Shown: positions 22,933 through 31,609 of the stretch, piece by piece
How positions within the stretch are numbered: the stretch's first letter is position 1
Layout: the number at the start of each line of letters is the position of its first letter
Source: an uncultured Lachnospiraceae bacterium
GTDB taxonomy: Bacteria; Bacillota; Clostridia; Lachnospirales; Lachnospiraceae
Length of the DNA: 64,000 bases
NCBI GenBank assembly: GCA_947631685.1
Contig: CANRMI010000008.1
Span: 1 to 64,000, forward strand
Direction: 5' to 3'
Notes under the pieces: model-generated
Told to the model about the DNA's origin: nothing
The model's input: only the letters and a program-made list of their open reading frames with translations
Database searches by the model: none
Position numbers and translations under genes: made by a program

Positions 22933-25722
22933 GTGAGTGGGTTAAGGGATATAGCGGCAGGCAGGGCGGCAAAAAAGGCCGAACTGGATCAGGAGAGGGA
23001 AAAATTAAATATCATAGCGGAGATGTTTGGCGAGATACTGTTTGAGTATGATATTGCCTCGGACTGTATGCATTATACCAAATCCAGGGACAAACATATC
23101 AATGACAGCCTGGTGAGCCAAAACTATGTGGAGGCCTTGCGGCATACGGCCCATGTGCATCCCGAAGACGCGGATAAGCTGCAGACTTTCTGCAATGAAC
23201 TGCAGGAGGGTAAGGAGCATATTTACGCGGAGATCCGCAACAGGCAGCAGGACGGCAAGTACCACTGGCTCAAGATCGAGGGCCGTACAGTCTGTGATAA
23301 GGAGGGAAAGCCCTTTCAGGTCATTGGCCGCATGAAGAATATTGATGAGAGAAAGGCAAGGGAAGAGGGGCTTTTAGTCAGCGCGGAAACCGACTCTCTC
23401 ACCGGACTTTACAATCATCAGAGTATTATGAAAAGACTGACGAAGGAGCTGGGCAGCCTGAAAGAGGGGCAGAGCGGCTTTCTTCTGATCGTAGATATAG
23501 ATAATTTTAAAAAGATCAACGATACCAACGGACATCTGGTGGGCGACGCGGTGATCTGCCTGGTGGCGGACGAACTGCGGGAACTGTTCCCGGACGCCGT
23601 TACAGGCCGCATCGGCGGGGATGAGTACCTGTCCTTTGTAAAAGGGATTTCCAGGGAGGAGACGGAGGAACGGCTGAAGCAGTTAAACCGCATTGTGGGA
23701 AATGTCTATCGCAGCGGGGACAAGACCATGGAAATATCCTGCAGCATCGGTGCCGCGTACTGCGAGGGACCGTGGGAGCTGCGGGCGGCCTTTGCCTGGG
23801 CGGACTATGCCCTGAGTAAGGTAAAGCAGAGCGGAAAACAGGGATATGCCATAGAATCTCCGGTGGTTGGCGAGGCTCCTGAAGAGGGTTATCTGATGAC
23901 TCCGGAGGGAGAGAACCGCAGAGAGGAGTCCTCCATCCGAAACGCGGACGACCTGGTGCTCTTCTCCTTAGAGCTTTTGGGCAATACCGCCGATATGGAG
24001 AGCAGCTTAAAGATCATTTCCGACCGTATCTGCAGCTTTTTCAACATTACCCATATCGTCTATGTGACGATGGACAAGGAGAGCTGTCAGAAACGGTTCC
24101 ACTGGAATCAGAAGGAAAAAAGGATCGTCGGGGACAGCAGACTGATCGGCGGCGGGGAGCACTGGGCCAGGATAGAGAAGTATCTGCGGGAAAACGGTAC
24201 GCTGGTGCTGCGCCAGGATATGATAGAAACGGAGCCGAAGCTCATAAAGGGTTCCGTCTTTTTCGTGGGACAGTCGAAGAGCAGCGGCAGCAATGACGGC
24301 GACGGGTGTCTCATTTTTGTGGATGAGCACAACGACAGAAGCTGGGCGGAAGAGGGCCCGGCCCTGAAACGTCTGGCGGACGTGTATTTTAACTGTCTGC
24401 AGCTCATTTTCCAAAAAGAAGAAGCCATGAACGAGATGGAGCACCGCATCCACAACGATCCTCTGACGGGACTGCTGCGGTACCAGCATTTTATCTCCCT
24501 CTCCCAGCAGTATTTGCGGGAAAATCCGGATAAAAACTGTTATTTCATCTATTCAGACTTTGAAAATTTCCAGTACGTGAACGAGCTCTACGGCTATCAG
24601 GAGGGCGACAAGATATTAAAGAGCTTTGCGGACAGGCTCCTGACCATAGAGGGCGGCATCTATTTCTGCCGCATCACTTCCGACTATTTTGTAGGGCTTT
24701 TGGAGGGCGGCAGCGAAGAGGAAATGCAGGCCCGATACCTGGAGTTTACCAGAGATTTCTGCGCCAGGATCAATCAGGAATACAACCGGAACAATCTGGT
24801 GCTGGTCAGCGGTCTCTGCGGTGCCAAAGACCATAAAGAGCTGGTCTCCGCCTATATCGACAAGGCCAACAGCGCCAGAAAATACGCCAAGGATACCACT
24901 GAGACGGTAGTGATGATCTACAATCAGGAGATCAAGAAAAAGAGCGAAGCCGAGAAGAGGATCTTAGGCAAGATGAATGCGGCTCTGGCCGATGGGGAGT
25001 TCCACGCGTGGCTGCAGCCCAAGGTCTCCATCAACACGGGAAAGATCGTGGGAGCGGAGGCGCTGGTGCGCTGGATCCAGGCGGACGGCACCATAGTATA
25101 TCCGGACGACTTCGTGCCTGTCTTTGAGAAAAACGGTTTTATTACCAGAATCGATTTTGAGGTACTGGATCAGATCCTGGACTATCTGCGTGACGCCATG
25201 GATTCGGGGGAGGAGATCGTGCCGGTGTCCGTGAATTTTTCCAGAAGGCACAATGAGAATCCGGAATTTGTTGAAAATCTTCTGGCGAAGCTGAAAGAGA
25301 GGCAGATTCCGCCCCGCTATATTGAGGTGGAGATCACGGAATCCATTTTTATGCTGGATCTGACTACGCTTACCGATAATCTGCGGAAATTGAAGGACGC
25401 GGGAATCGCCATTTCCATAGACGACTTCGGCAGCGGCTACTCTTCCCTGAACGTGCTGGCAAATGTGGACGCGGACATCATAAAGCTGGACAAGAAGTTT
25501 TTGAAATACGGGGAGGGCGACAGCAAGGCGCCTGTCTTCGTCAAGTATCTGGTGAAGATGATGAAGAGCATGGGATACAAGGTCATTTCCGAGGGCGTGG
25601 AAACGGAGGCCCAGCTGGCCTTTCTGAAAAACGCGGACTGCGATATGGTGCAGGGGTATTATTATGCCCGCCCCATGCCTGTGGAAGACTTCAGGAAGTT
25701 TTTAAAGGAGTTCAATCGATAA
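22933..25722 (+). CDS. Cyclic-di-GMP enzyme: PAS-GGDEF-GAF-GGDEF-EAL
   Basis: A 929-residue signalling protein without clear membrane helices. Order: PAS with PAC (about 25-135), a GGDEF domain with an intact active site written GGDEY (near residue 228; DIDNFKKINDTNGHLVGD precedes it), a GAF-like region (about 320-500), a second GGDEF-like domain whose signature is degraded to TSDYF, and a C-terminal EAL domain with AEALVRW (near 707), ITESIF, DDFGSGYSSL, KLDKKF and SEGVETEAQ. Both synthesis and hydrolysis of c-di-GMP therefore look possible. The GTG at 22933 follows GGAGG at good spacing; ATG 22900 is an alternative. It overlaps no other gene at this start. Confidence 0.9.
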   Translation: MSGLRDIAAGRAAKKAELDQEREKLNIIAEMFGEILFEYDIASDCMHYTKSRDKHINDSLVSQNYVEALRHTAHVHPEDADKLQTFCNELQEGKEHIYAEIRNRQQDGKYHWLKIEGRTVCDKEGKPFQVIGRMKNIDERKAREEGLLVSAETDSLTGLYNHQSIMKRLTKELGSLKEGQSGFLLIVDIDNFKKINDTNGHLVGDAVICLVADELRELFPDAVTGRIGGDEYLSFVKGISREETEERLKQLNRIVGNVYRSGDKTMEISCSIGAAYCEGPWELRAAFAWADYALSKVKQSGKQGYAIESPVVGEAPEEGYLMTPEGENRREESSIRNADDLVLFSLELLGNTADMESSLKIISDRICSFFNITHIVYVTMDKESCQKRFHWNQKEKRIVGDSRLIGGGEHWARIEKYLRENGTLVLRQDMIETEPKLIKGSVFFVGQSKSSGSNDGDGCLIFVDEHNDRSWAEEGPALKRLADVYFNCLQLIFQKEEAMNEMEHRIHNDPLTGLLRYQHFISLSQQYLRENPDKNCYFIYSDFENFQYVNELYGYQEGDKILKSFADRLLTIEGGIYFCRITSDYFVGLLEGGSEEEMQARYLEFTRDFCARINQEYNRNNLVLVSGLCGAKDHKELVSAYIDKANSARKYAKDTTETVVMIYNQEIKKKSEAEKRILGKMNAALADGEFHAWLQPKVSINTGKIVGAEALVRWIQADGTIVYPDDFVPVFEKNGFITRIDFEVLDQILDYLRDAMDSGEEIVPVSVNFSRRHNENPEFVENLLAKLKERQIPPRYIEVEITESIFMLDLTTLTDNLRKLKDAGIAISIDDFGSGYSSLNVLANVDADIIKLDKKFLKYGEGDSKAPVFVKYLVKMMKSMGYKVISEGVETEAQLAFLKNADCDMVQGYYYARPMPVEDFRKFLKEFNR

Positions 25723-25725
25723 TTT

Positions 25726-28002
25726 ATGGGTATCTATGATACATTGAATAGCGAACAGAAGCAGGCTGTCACTACGGTGGAGGGGCCTGTTTTGTGCCTG
25801 GCGGGAGCCGGCAGCGGAAAGACCAGAGCCCTGACGCACAGGGTAGCTTACCTCATTGAGCACATGGGAGTCAACCCCTGGAATATTTTAGCCATCACCT
25901 TTACCAACAAGGCCGCGGGTGAGATGCGGGAGAGAGTGGACAGACTGGTGGGCATGGGCGCGGAGCAGGTGTGGGTGGCGACCTTTCATGCCACCTGTGT
26001 CAGGATCCTGCGGCGCTACATCGACAGGCTGGGGTACGATAACCACTTTACCATATACGATACGGACGACCAGAAGACTCTGATGCGGCAGATCCTCAAG
26101 AAAATGGAGCTGGATCCCAAGCTCTATAAGGAGCGGACACTGCTGAATGAGATCTCCGCCTGCAAGAACGAGCTGGTTTCGGAGGCGGAATACGCGCTTA
26201 CGGCCTGGGGGGATTTTCGGAAAAAGAAGATCTCGGAGGTCTATATGGAGTACCAGGCGGCATTGAAAAGAAGCAACGCGCTGGATTTTGACGACCTGCT
26301 CTGCAAGACGGTGGAATTGTTCAAAACCGACGAAGAGGTTCTGCGTTCCTATCAGGAGCGGTTCCGCTATATTATGGTGGACGAGTATCAGGACACCAAC
26401 ACCGCCCAGTTTGAACTGGTACGGCTTTTGGCGGATAAATATCGCAATCTCTGCGTGGTGGGCGACGACGACCAGTCCATTTACAGATTCAGGGGAGCCA
26501 ATATCCGGAACATCTTAGACTTTGAAAAAGTCTATCCCGAAGCCACCGTGATCAGGCTGGAGCAGAATTACCGCTCCACGGGAAATATCTTAAACGCGGC
26601 AAACGAAGTGATCAGGCACAACACGGGGCGGAAAGAAAAGACGCTCTGGACGGAAAAGGGAGAAGGCAGCAAGGTCCATTTCAAGCAGTTCGATACGGCT
26701 TATGAGGAGGCGGAATATATCGCGGAGGATATTGCCCGCAGGGTGAAGAAATGTGGAGCCGGATACGGAGACTGCGCGGTGCTTTACAGAACCAACGCCC
26801 AGTCCCGTCTGCTGGAAGAAAAAATGATCGCGGAAGGGCTGCCCTATGATGTGGTAGGCGGCGTCAACTTTTATGCCCGCCGTGAAATAAAGGACATCTT
26901 GGCTTATTTAAAGACAATAGATAACGGACAGGACGATGTGGCCGTAAAGCGTATCATCAACATACCCAAAAGAGGGATTGGCCAGACCACCATTGACAGG
27001 GTGCAGGCGCATGCGGACGCGGCCGGCATCAGCTTCTATGAAGCCTTAAAAGAAGCCGGAAGGATTCCGGGAATAGGCAAAGCCGCTTCCAAATTGGAAA
27101 ATTTCCTGCTGCTGATCCAGGCTTACAAAAGCAAGCTGGAATATTACGGGCTCAGGGAACTGATAGAAGACGTGCTGGAGAAGACCGGATATGTAAAGGA
27201 ATTAGAGGAGTCCGGCGAAGAGGACGCGGAGGATCGGATCGCCAATATCGACGAACTGATCACCAAGGCAGCCTCCTATGAGGAAACCCACGACGAGCCC
27301 GCCCTGAGCGATTTCTTGGAAGAGGTGGCATTGGTCGCGGATATTGACGGCGTAGGAGAAAATGACGCCAAAGTGCTGCTGATGACCATGCACAGCGCCA
27401 AGGGCCTGGAATTTCCCTATGTCTACATGGCCGGTATGGAAGACGGCATGTTTCCCGCCTATATGACCATTGTTTCGGACGATAAGACGGAAATGGAAGA
27501 AGAGAGACGGCTGGCGTATGTGGGCATCACCCGCGCCATGGAAGAGCTGACGCTGACCTGCGCGAAAATGCGCATGGTGAGAGGAGAAACGCAGTATAAT
27601 CCGGTCAGCAGATTTGTAAAGGAGATCCCTCAGACGCTTTTAGACGGCGGGGAATTTCTCTCAAAAAGCAGGGAGAGGGCAGAAGAGGAAAGCTTTGAAA
27701 GACGGGCCGCAAGGCCAAGGGCAGTGGCATCCTTTGGAGAGCGTGCGCAGGCCGCGAAACCCTTCATCCTGAAAAAAGCTCAGGAGCTGAACCAGATGAC
27801 CGGCTTAACGAAGGGCGCGGATCTGGCCGGAGCGGGAGCGCCGGACTATCAGACGGGAGACAGGGTGCGCCACGTAAAATTCGGAGAAGGCGTGGTCCTG
27901 GAAATCAGTGAAGCGCCCAGGGATTATAAGGTGACGGTACAGTTTGACAGCGCCGGCGTAAAAATTATGTACGCGTCTTTCGCAAAGTTGAAAAGAGTAT
28001 AG
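25726..28002 (+). CDS. pcrA: ATP-dependent DNA helicase PcrA (UvrD family)
   Basis: A 758-residue superfamily 1A 3'-5' helicase acting in repair and in clearing transcription-replication conflicts. Motifs in order: Q-motif LNSEQKQAV, Walker A GAGSGKT (about 27-33), ITFTNKAAGEM, Walker B VDEYQDTN, GDDDQSIYRFRGA, LEQNYRS, and motifs V/VI TMHSAKGLEF and ERRLAYVGITRA. The C-terminal tudor-like domain that binds RNA polymerase is present (YQTGDRVRHVKFGEGVVLEI). AAAGGAG lies within the end of the upstream gene. Full length and apparently intact. Confidence 0.97.
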   Translation: MGIYDTLNSEQKQAVTTVEGPVLCLAGAGSGKTRALTHRVAYLIEHMGVNPWNILAITFTNKAAGEMRERVDRLVGMGAEQVWVATFHATCVRILRRYIDRLGYDNHFTIYDTDDQKTLMRQILKKMELDPKLYKERTLLNEISACKNELVSEAEYALTAWGDFRKKKISEVYMEYQAALKRSNALDFDDLLCKTVELFKTDEEVLRSYQERFRYIMVDEYQDTNTAQFELVRLLADKYRNLCVVGDDDQSIYRFRGANIRNILDFEKVYPEATVIRLEQNYRSTGNILNAANEVIRHNTGRKEKTLWTEKGEGSKVHFKQFDTAYEEAEYIAEDIARRVKKCGAGYGDCAVLYRTNAQSRLLEEKMIAEGLPYDVVGGVNFYARREIKDILAYLKTIDNGQDDVAVKRIINIPKRGIGQTTIDRVQAHADAAGISFYEALKEAGRIPGIGKAASKLENFLLLIQAYKSKLEYYGLRELIEDVLEKTGYVKELEESGEEDAEDRIANIDELITKAASYEETHDEPALSDFLEEVALVADIDGVGENDAKVLLMTMHSAKGLEFPYVYMAGMEDGMFPAYMTIVSDDKTEMEEERRLAYVGITRAMEELTLTCAKMRMVRGETQYNPVSRFVKEIPQTLLDGGEFLSKSRERAEEESFERRAARPRAVASFGERAQAAKPFILKKAQELNQMTGLTKGADLAGAGAPDYQTGDRVRHVKFGEGVVLEISEAPRDYKVTVQFDSAGVKIMYASFAKLKRV

Positions 28003-28044
28003 CAAAAAACGAAAATTCATGATATACTATTGAAAAAGTGTGAG

Positions 28045-28061
28045 ATACTATTATGTAGTAT
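28045..28061 (+). promoter_or_regulatory. Dyad upstream of the small acidic membrane protein
   Basis: ATACTA (28045-28050) and TAGTAT (28056-28061) flank 5 bases. The arms match those of the DUF1836 promoter dyad at 18809-18823, but with a wider gap. The promoter hexamers nearby are weak. Confidence 0.4.
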
Positions 28062-28079
28062 GGAAAGGTGGAATATATT

Positions 28080-28340
28080 ATGAACAAACTGGAATCTTTA
28101 ATCGATCTGGCAAAGTTGAATGAATTGTTAGGCAGAAAAGAAAAGGAAGAAGAGAAGAAGAGCAATATCTGGCTGTGGATACTGGCTGCCATTGGCGCCG
28201 TAGCCGCGATCGCCGCTATCGCTTATGTGGTATACCGCCATTTCAGACCGGACTATCTGGAAGACTTCGAGGATGAATTTGAAGACGAGTTTGAAGATCA
28301 GTTCGAAGATGAAGACGGCGTCTTTGAAGACGGGGAGTAA
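28080..28340 (+). CDS. Small single-pass membrane protein with acidic tail
   Basis: An 86-residue protein: N-terminal amphipathic region with Lys/Glu repeats, one membrane helix (about 33-53, NIWLWILAAIGAVAAIAAIA) and a strongly acidic C-terminal tail built from DEFE/DQFE repeats. It is unrecognised; similar proteins occur in Lachnospiraceae. ATG 28080 has AAGGTGG at good spacing; a GTG at 28068 is the alternative. The rlmD gene follows after 5 bases, so the two are probably cotranscribed. Confidence 0.7.
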   Translation: MNKLESLIDLAKLNELLGRKEKEEEKKSNIWLWILAAIGAVAAIAAIAYVVYRHFRPDYLEDFEDEFEDEFEDQFEDEDGVFEDGE

Positions 28341-28345
28341 TCTCT

Positions 28346-29737
28346 ATGAAAAAGGGCCAGGTATACGAAGGCATTGTGGAGCGGGTGGATTTTCCCAATA
28401 AGGCCGTGGTGCGGGTGGGAGAGGAAACCTGTATCGTCAAAAACGGCCTGCCCGGACAGAAGATATTGTTTTCGGTAACAAAACAGAGGAAAGGAAAGGC
28501 GGAGGGCCGCCTGCTGCAGGTGCTGGAAGCGGGGCCCGAAGAGTGCGGCAGCCCCTGCTCCCATTTTGGGGCCTGCGGCGGCTGTACGTATCTTTCCCTC
28601 CCTTATGAAGAGCAGCTAAAAATAAAAGAAAATCAGGTGAAGAAGCTGCTCGACGGCGTACTGGCAGAACAGACGCCACCCTATGTGTTCGAGGGAATCA
28701 AACCAAGCCCGTATCCTTACGAGTACCGGAATAAGATGGAGTTTTCATTCGGGGACGAGGAAAAGGACGGGCCTTTGGCCCTGGGAATGCATAAGCGCGG
28801 CAGCTTTTATGATGTGGTGACCGTATCGGACTGCAGACTGGTGGACGAGGATTATCGGCAGATTCTGGATGTGGCGCTTTCTTATTTTGCCCAAAAGGGC
28901 GTGCGTTATTTTCACAGGCTCACCCACACCGGGTATCTGCGCCATCTTTTAGTGAGAAAAGCTTTCGGAACGGGAGAGATCCTGGCAGCGCTGGTGACAA
29001 CCTCCCAGGCTCCTGCGGACGAGGAAGCGCTTATAAAAGGGTTTGCTGCCCGTTTGAGGGAACTTTCCCTGAAAGGTACGCTGGCGGGGATCTTACATAT
29101 TGTCAACGATTCCCCTGCGGATGTGGTACAGAGCGATGAAACCCGCCTGCTCTACGGACGGGACTTTTTTTATGAAATTCTTTTGGGACTCCGTTTCAAA
29201 ATCTCAGTATTTTCTTTTTTTCAGACCAATACCCCCGGCGCGGAAGTACTCTACAATACGGTCAGGGAGTATCTGGGTTCTCATGAACAGATCCCCGGAG
29301 TGATATTCGATCTCTACAGCGGAACCGGCACCATAGCGCAGCTGTTAGCGCCGGTAGCGGGAAAGGTCATCGGCGTGGAAATCGTGGAGGAAGCAGTAGA
29401 AGCGGCCCGGGAAAACGCCCAATTAAACGGTTTACATAACTGCGAATTTATCGCGGGAGACGTGCTGCAGGTCCTGGACGAAATAAAAGAGAAACCGGAC
29501 CTGATCGTGCTGGATCCACCCAGGGATGGGATCCACCCCAAGGCGCTTCCCAAAATCCTCTCCTACGGCGTGGAGAAGATCCTCTATATTTCCTGCAAAC
29601 CCACCAGCCTGGCAAGGGACCTGGAGGTCTTCATCCAGAATGGCTATAGGGTGGAGAAGGCTGTGGCGGTGGATCAGTTTCCGTTTACGGGGAATATAGA
29701 AACGATCTGCCTTGTGTCCAAACTTAATGTTGAGTAG
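28346..29737 (+). CDS. rlmD: 23S rRNA (uracil-C5)-methyltransferase, RlmD/RumA type
   Basis: A 463-residue SAM-dependent enzyme that makes 5-methyluridine in RNA. An N-terminal TRAM domain (residues 1-60) is followed by the iron-sulfur cysteine cluster CGSPCSHFGACGGC (about 67-80), the SAM-binding block FDLYSGTGTIAQLL, the motif LDPPRDGIHPKAL and the catalytic Cys417 in YISCKPTSLARDL. Target position (U1939 or another uracil) cannot be read from sequence. The gene ends with NIETICLVSKLNVE, and the DNA for ICLVS is nearly repeated at 31539-31558, beyond the AT-rich regulator gene, which suggests an insertion hotspot at this 3' end. Confidence 0.92.
   Translation: MKKGQVYEGIVERVDFPNKAVVRVGEETCIVKNGLPGQKILFSVTKQRKGKAEGRLLQVLEAGPEECGSPCSHFGACGGCTYLSLPYEEQLKIKENQVKKLLDGVLAEQTPPYVFEGIKPSPYPYEYRNKMEFSFGDEEKDGPLALGMHKRGSFYDVVTVSDCRLVDEDYRQILDVALSYFAQKGVRYFHRLTHTGYLRHLLVRKAFGTGEILAALVTTSQAPADEEALIKGFAARLRELSLKGTLAGILHIVNDSPADVVQSDETRLLYGRDFFYEILLGLRFKISVFSFFQTNTPGAEVLYNTVREYLGSHEQIPGVIFDLYSGTGTIAQLLAPVAGKVIGVEIVEEAVEAARENAQLNGLHNCEFIAGDVLQVLDEIKEKPDLIVLDPPRDGIHPKALPKILSYGVEKILYISCKPTSLARDLEVFIQNGYRVEKAVAVDQFPFTGNIETICLVSKLNVE
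29705..29724 (+). repeat. Left copy of the rlmD-end direct repeat
   Basis: Fifteen bases (ATCTGCCTTGTGTCC, 29705-29719) recur exactly at 31539-31553; with one mismatch the match extends to 20 bases. This copy lies in the last codons of rlmD. Confidence 0.65.
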
Positions 29738-29828
29738 TATGTTGAAGTATATAACAGAAAGCAATATTGTTGTGAGTAGTTTATAACACTGAAAAAGTTA
29801 TCTGAATGATGAAAAGCGAGGCGATCTT

Positions 29829-31307
29829 ATGGATATTCGATCTAAGATAAATCCATCACTTACATTGGAGTATGTGCAGATGGAAAATGAGAATAAATAT
29901 TTTGACCGAAAGTCTGCACAAATTCGTTCGGTTGATCTGGCACCACACATTTCTGCCTTTGCGAATGCAGATGGCGGAACAATTGTGATTGGTGTCAGTG
30001 ATAAAAAGAGAACCTTGGAAGGAGTTGATTCCTGCGGGGACGAAAAGATTAATGCATTCATCAATGCCCCGAAAGATTACTGCAGGCCGATGCCGCGATA
30101 TCGGGAGGAATTTATTGATATTACGAATGAGGTCGGACAACCGGACCGGATACTACTTCTTCATATTGAACCGAGTGTTGATCAGGTGATACGTACTTCA
30201 AATGATCGGACATACCTTCGTATCGGCGATAAGTCCAAGGAAATGCTGGGTGAGAACCTCCGTAATCTGGAGTACGCGAAAGGCTCCCGTCATTTTGAAG
30301 ATGAGCTTAACCAGAATGCGATTCTGGAGGATTTGGATCAGGAGCTGCTTAATGCTTATAAGAAACGTATTGGTGCTGAAGACGTAGATACTCATCAGGT
30401 CTTGACGGCAAGAGGTTTTTTGCAGAACAGGGACGGTAAGGAATACCTGACCAATGCAGCTGTGCTTTTGTTTGCCAGGAACATCATGAAATTCAACATG
30501 AATTGCCGTATTCGCTTTATCCGTGTTGATGGACGTGAAATGCAGGTCGGAGCCGATTATAATGTTGTGAAAGATAAGAGCATTGATGAACCGATACTGC
30601 GATTGGTAGATATCGCAAAAACATTTATTGCTGACCAGCTGCGTGTCTTTACACGTCAAGAGCATGGGAGCGGGAGATTTGTGGAAAGACCAGAATATCC
30701 AGAGTTTCCATGGGTTGAGGGTATTATAAACGCTGTGGCTCATCGTGACTATGCCGCATCGGGACAGTTTATCAAGGTCAGCATGTACGATGATCGGCTG
30801 GAAATCGAAAGCCCTGGCAGATTTCCAGACATTGTGACGGCGGATAATATTTCCTATACTCGTTTTTCTCGAAATAAGATTATTTCGAGAGTTATGACTG
30901 AGTTTGAATGGGTACGTGAGCTGAATGAAGGTGTAAAGAAGATTTATTCTGATATGGCAGAGGCGGAACTTCCAGAGCCTGAATATATTGAAACTCCGAA
31001 TACGGTAAGGCTGATTCTTCGGAACAATATTGATGAGAGGATCGCCCATAGAAATAAAGATTCAGGCGAAAGTGGGAAAGTCATCATCTTTGGTTTGGAA
31101 ACCTTATGGAATGAGTTGGATGATGTTGAAAGAGCAATCGTAACTTGCATCAAAGAAAATGGAAAAGCAAGTCGTTCGGAACTGGAAAAATATACGCATA
31201 AGTCTAGAGGTACAGTGATTAATCGCTTAAATAAGCTCTTGGATAAGGGGGTTATTAAGGTTAATGGAGATATCCATGATCCGAGGCGGACTTATGAGCT
31301 TGCGTAA
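29829..31307 (+). CDS. AlbA_2/ATP-binding transcriptional regulator
   Basis: A 492-residue protein. An N-terminal AlbA_2 (Schlafen-type) domain (about 15-130; KYFDRKSAQIR ... HISAFANADGGTIVIGVSD) is followed by the GHKL-like ATPase-fold core (VEGIINAVAHRDYAASGQFIKVSMYDDRLEIESPGRF) and a C-terminal winged helix (ASRSELEKYTHKSRGTVINRLNKLL). Proteins of this type are putative nucleic-acid-binding regulators, often near mobile or defence loci. The gene is AT-richer than its neighbours and lies between the two rlmD-end repeats, so it was probably acquired. It is an intact counterpart of the truncated copy at 2230-2820. GATGAAAAGCGAGGCG before the ATG gives only a modest ribosome site. Confidence 0.85.
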   Translation: MDIRSKINPSLTLEYVQMENENKYFDRKSAQIRSVDLAPHISAFANADGGTIVIGVSDKKRTLEGVDSCGDEKINAFINAPKDYCRPMPRYREEFIDITNEVGQPDRILLLHIEPSVDQVIRTSNDRTYLRIGDKSKEMLGENLRNLEYAKGSRHFEDELNQNAILEDLDQELLNAYKKRIGAEDVDTHQVLTARGFLQNRDGKEYLTNAAVLLFARNIMKFNMNCRIRFIRVDGREMQVGADYNVVKDKSIDEPILRLVDIAKTFIADQLRVFTRQEHGSGRFVERPEYPEFPWVEGIINAVAHRDYAASGQFIKVSMYDDRLEIESPGRFPDIVTADNISYTRFSRNKIISRVMTEFEWVRELNEGVKKIYSDMAEAELPEPEYIETPNTVRLILRNNIDERIAHRNKDSGESGKVIIFGLETLWNELDDVERAIVTCIKENGKASRSELEKYTHKSRGTVINRLNKLLDKGVIKVNGDIHDPRRTYELA

Positions 31308-31340
31308 AGCTGTATAATTTTAGAGACCATTGGAGAGTAT

Positions 31341-31580
31341 TTGGAGAGTAATTGTACAGCTGTAGCAAGCAAGAATTGGCGAAATGGCAAGGTGCTGCTC
31401 TATTTTAATAGAATCTACAAAGTAATTTTTGAGGACAGGCAGCCGAGCAATCAATGGCTGAGATCTATAAAATTCAGGCTTACCATTATCGAGGAAGATA
31501 TGGAAGTGAGTTTGGATGAGGATGAACATATAGAAGCAATCTGCCTTGTGTCCCAACTGGGTACCGAACATATACCATGA
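31341..31580 (+). pseudogene. Possible rlmD-like 3' remnant or att-derived ORF
   Basis: This AT-rich stretch between the AlbA_2 gene and the GH5 gene has an open frame of 79 codons with no ribosome site. Its last residues, HIEAICLVSQL, match the end of the RlmD-type protein (NIETICLVSKL), and the DNA repeat is near-exact. The rest of the ORF resembles nothing I recognise. It may be the displaced original 3' end of a methyltransferase gene or the far attachment site of an islet. Confidence 0.4.
31539..31558 (+). repeat. Right copy of the rlmD-end direct repeat
   Basis: Exact 15-base match to 29705-29719, extended to 20 bases with one mismatch. It is 1.83 kb from the left copy and brackets the AlbA_2 regulator. 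Confidence 0.65.
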
Positions 31581-31609
31581 TGATAACATATTTGAAAGGA
31601 GTTTTATTT

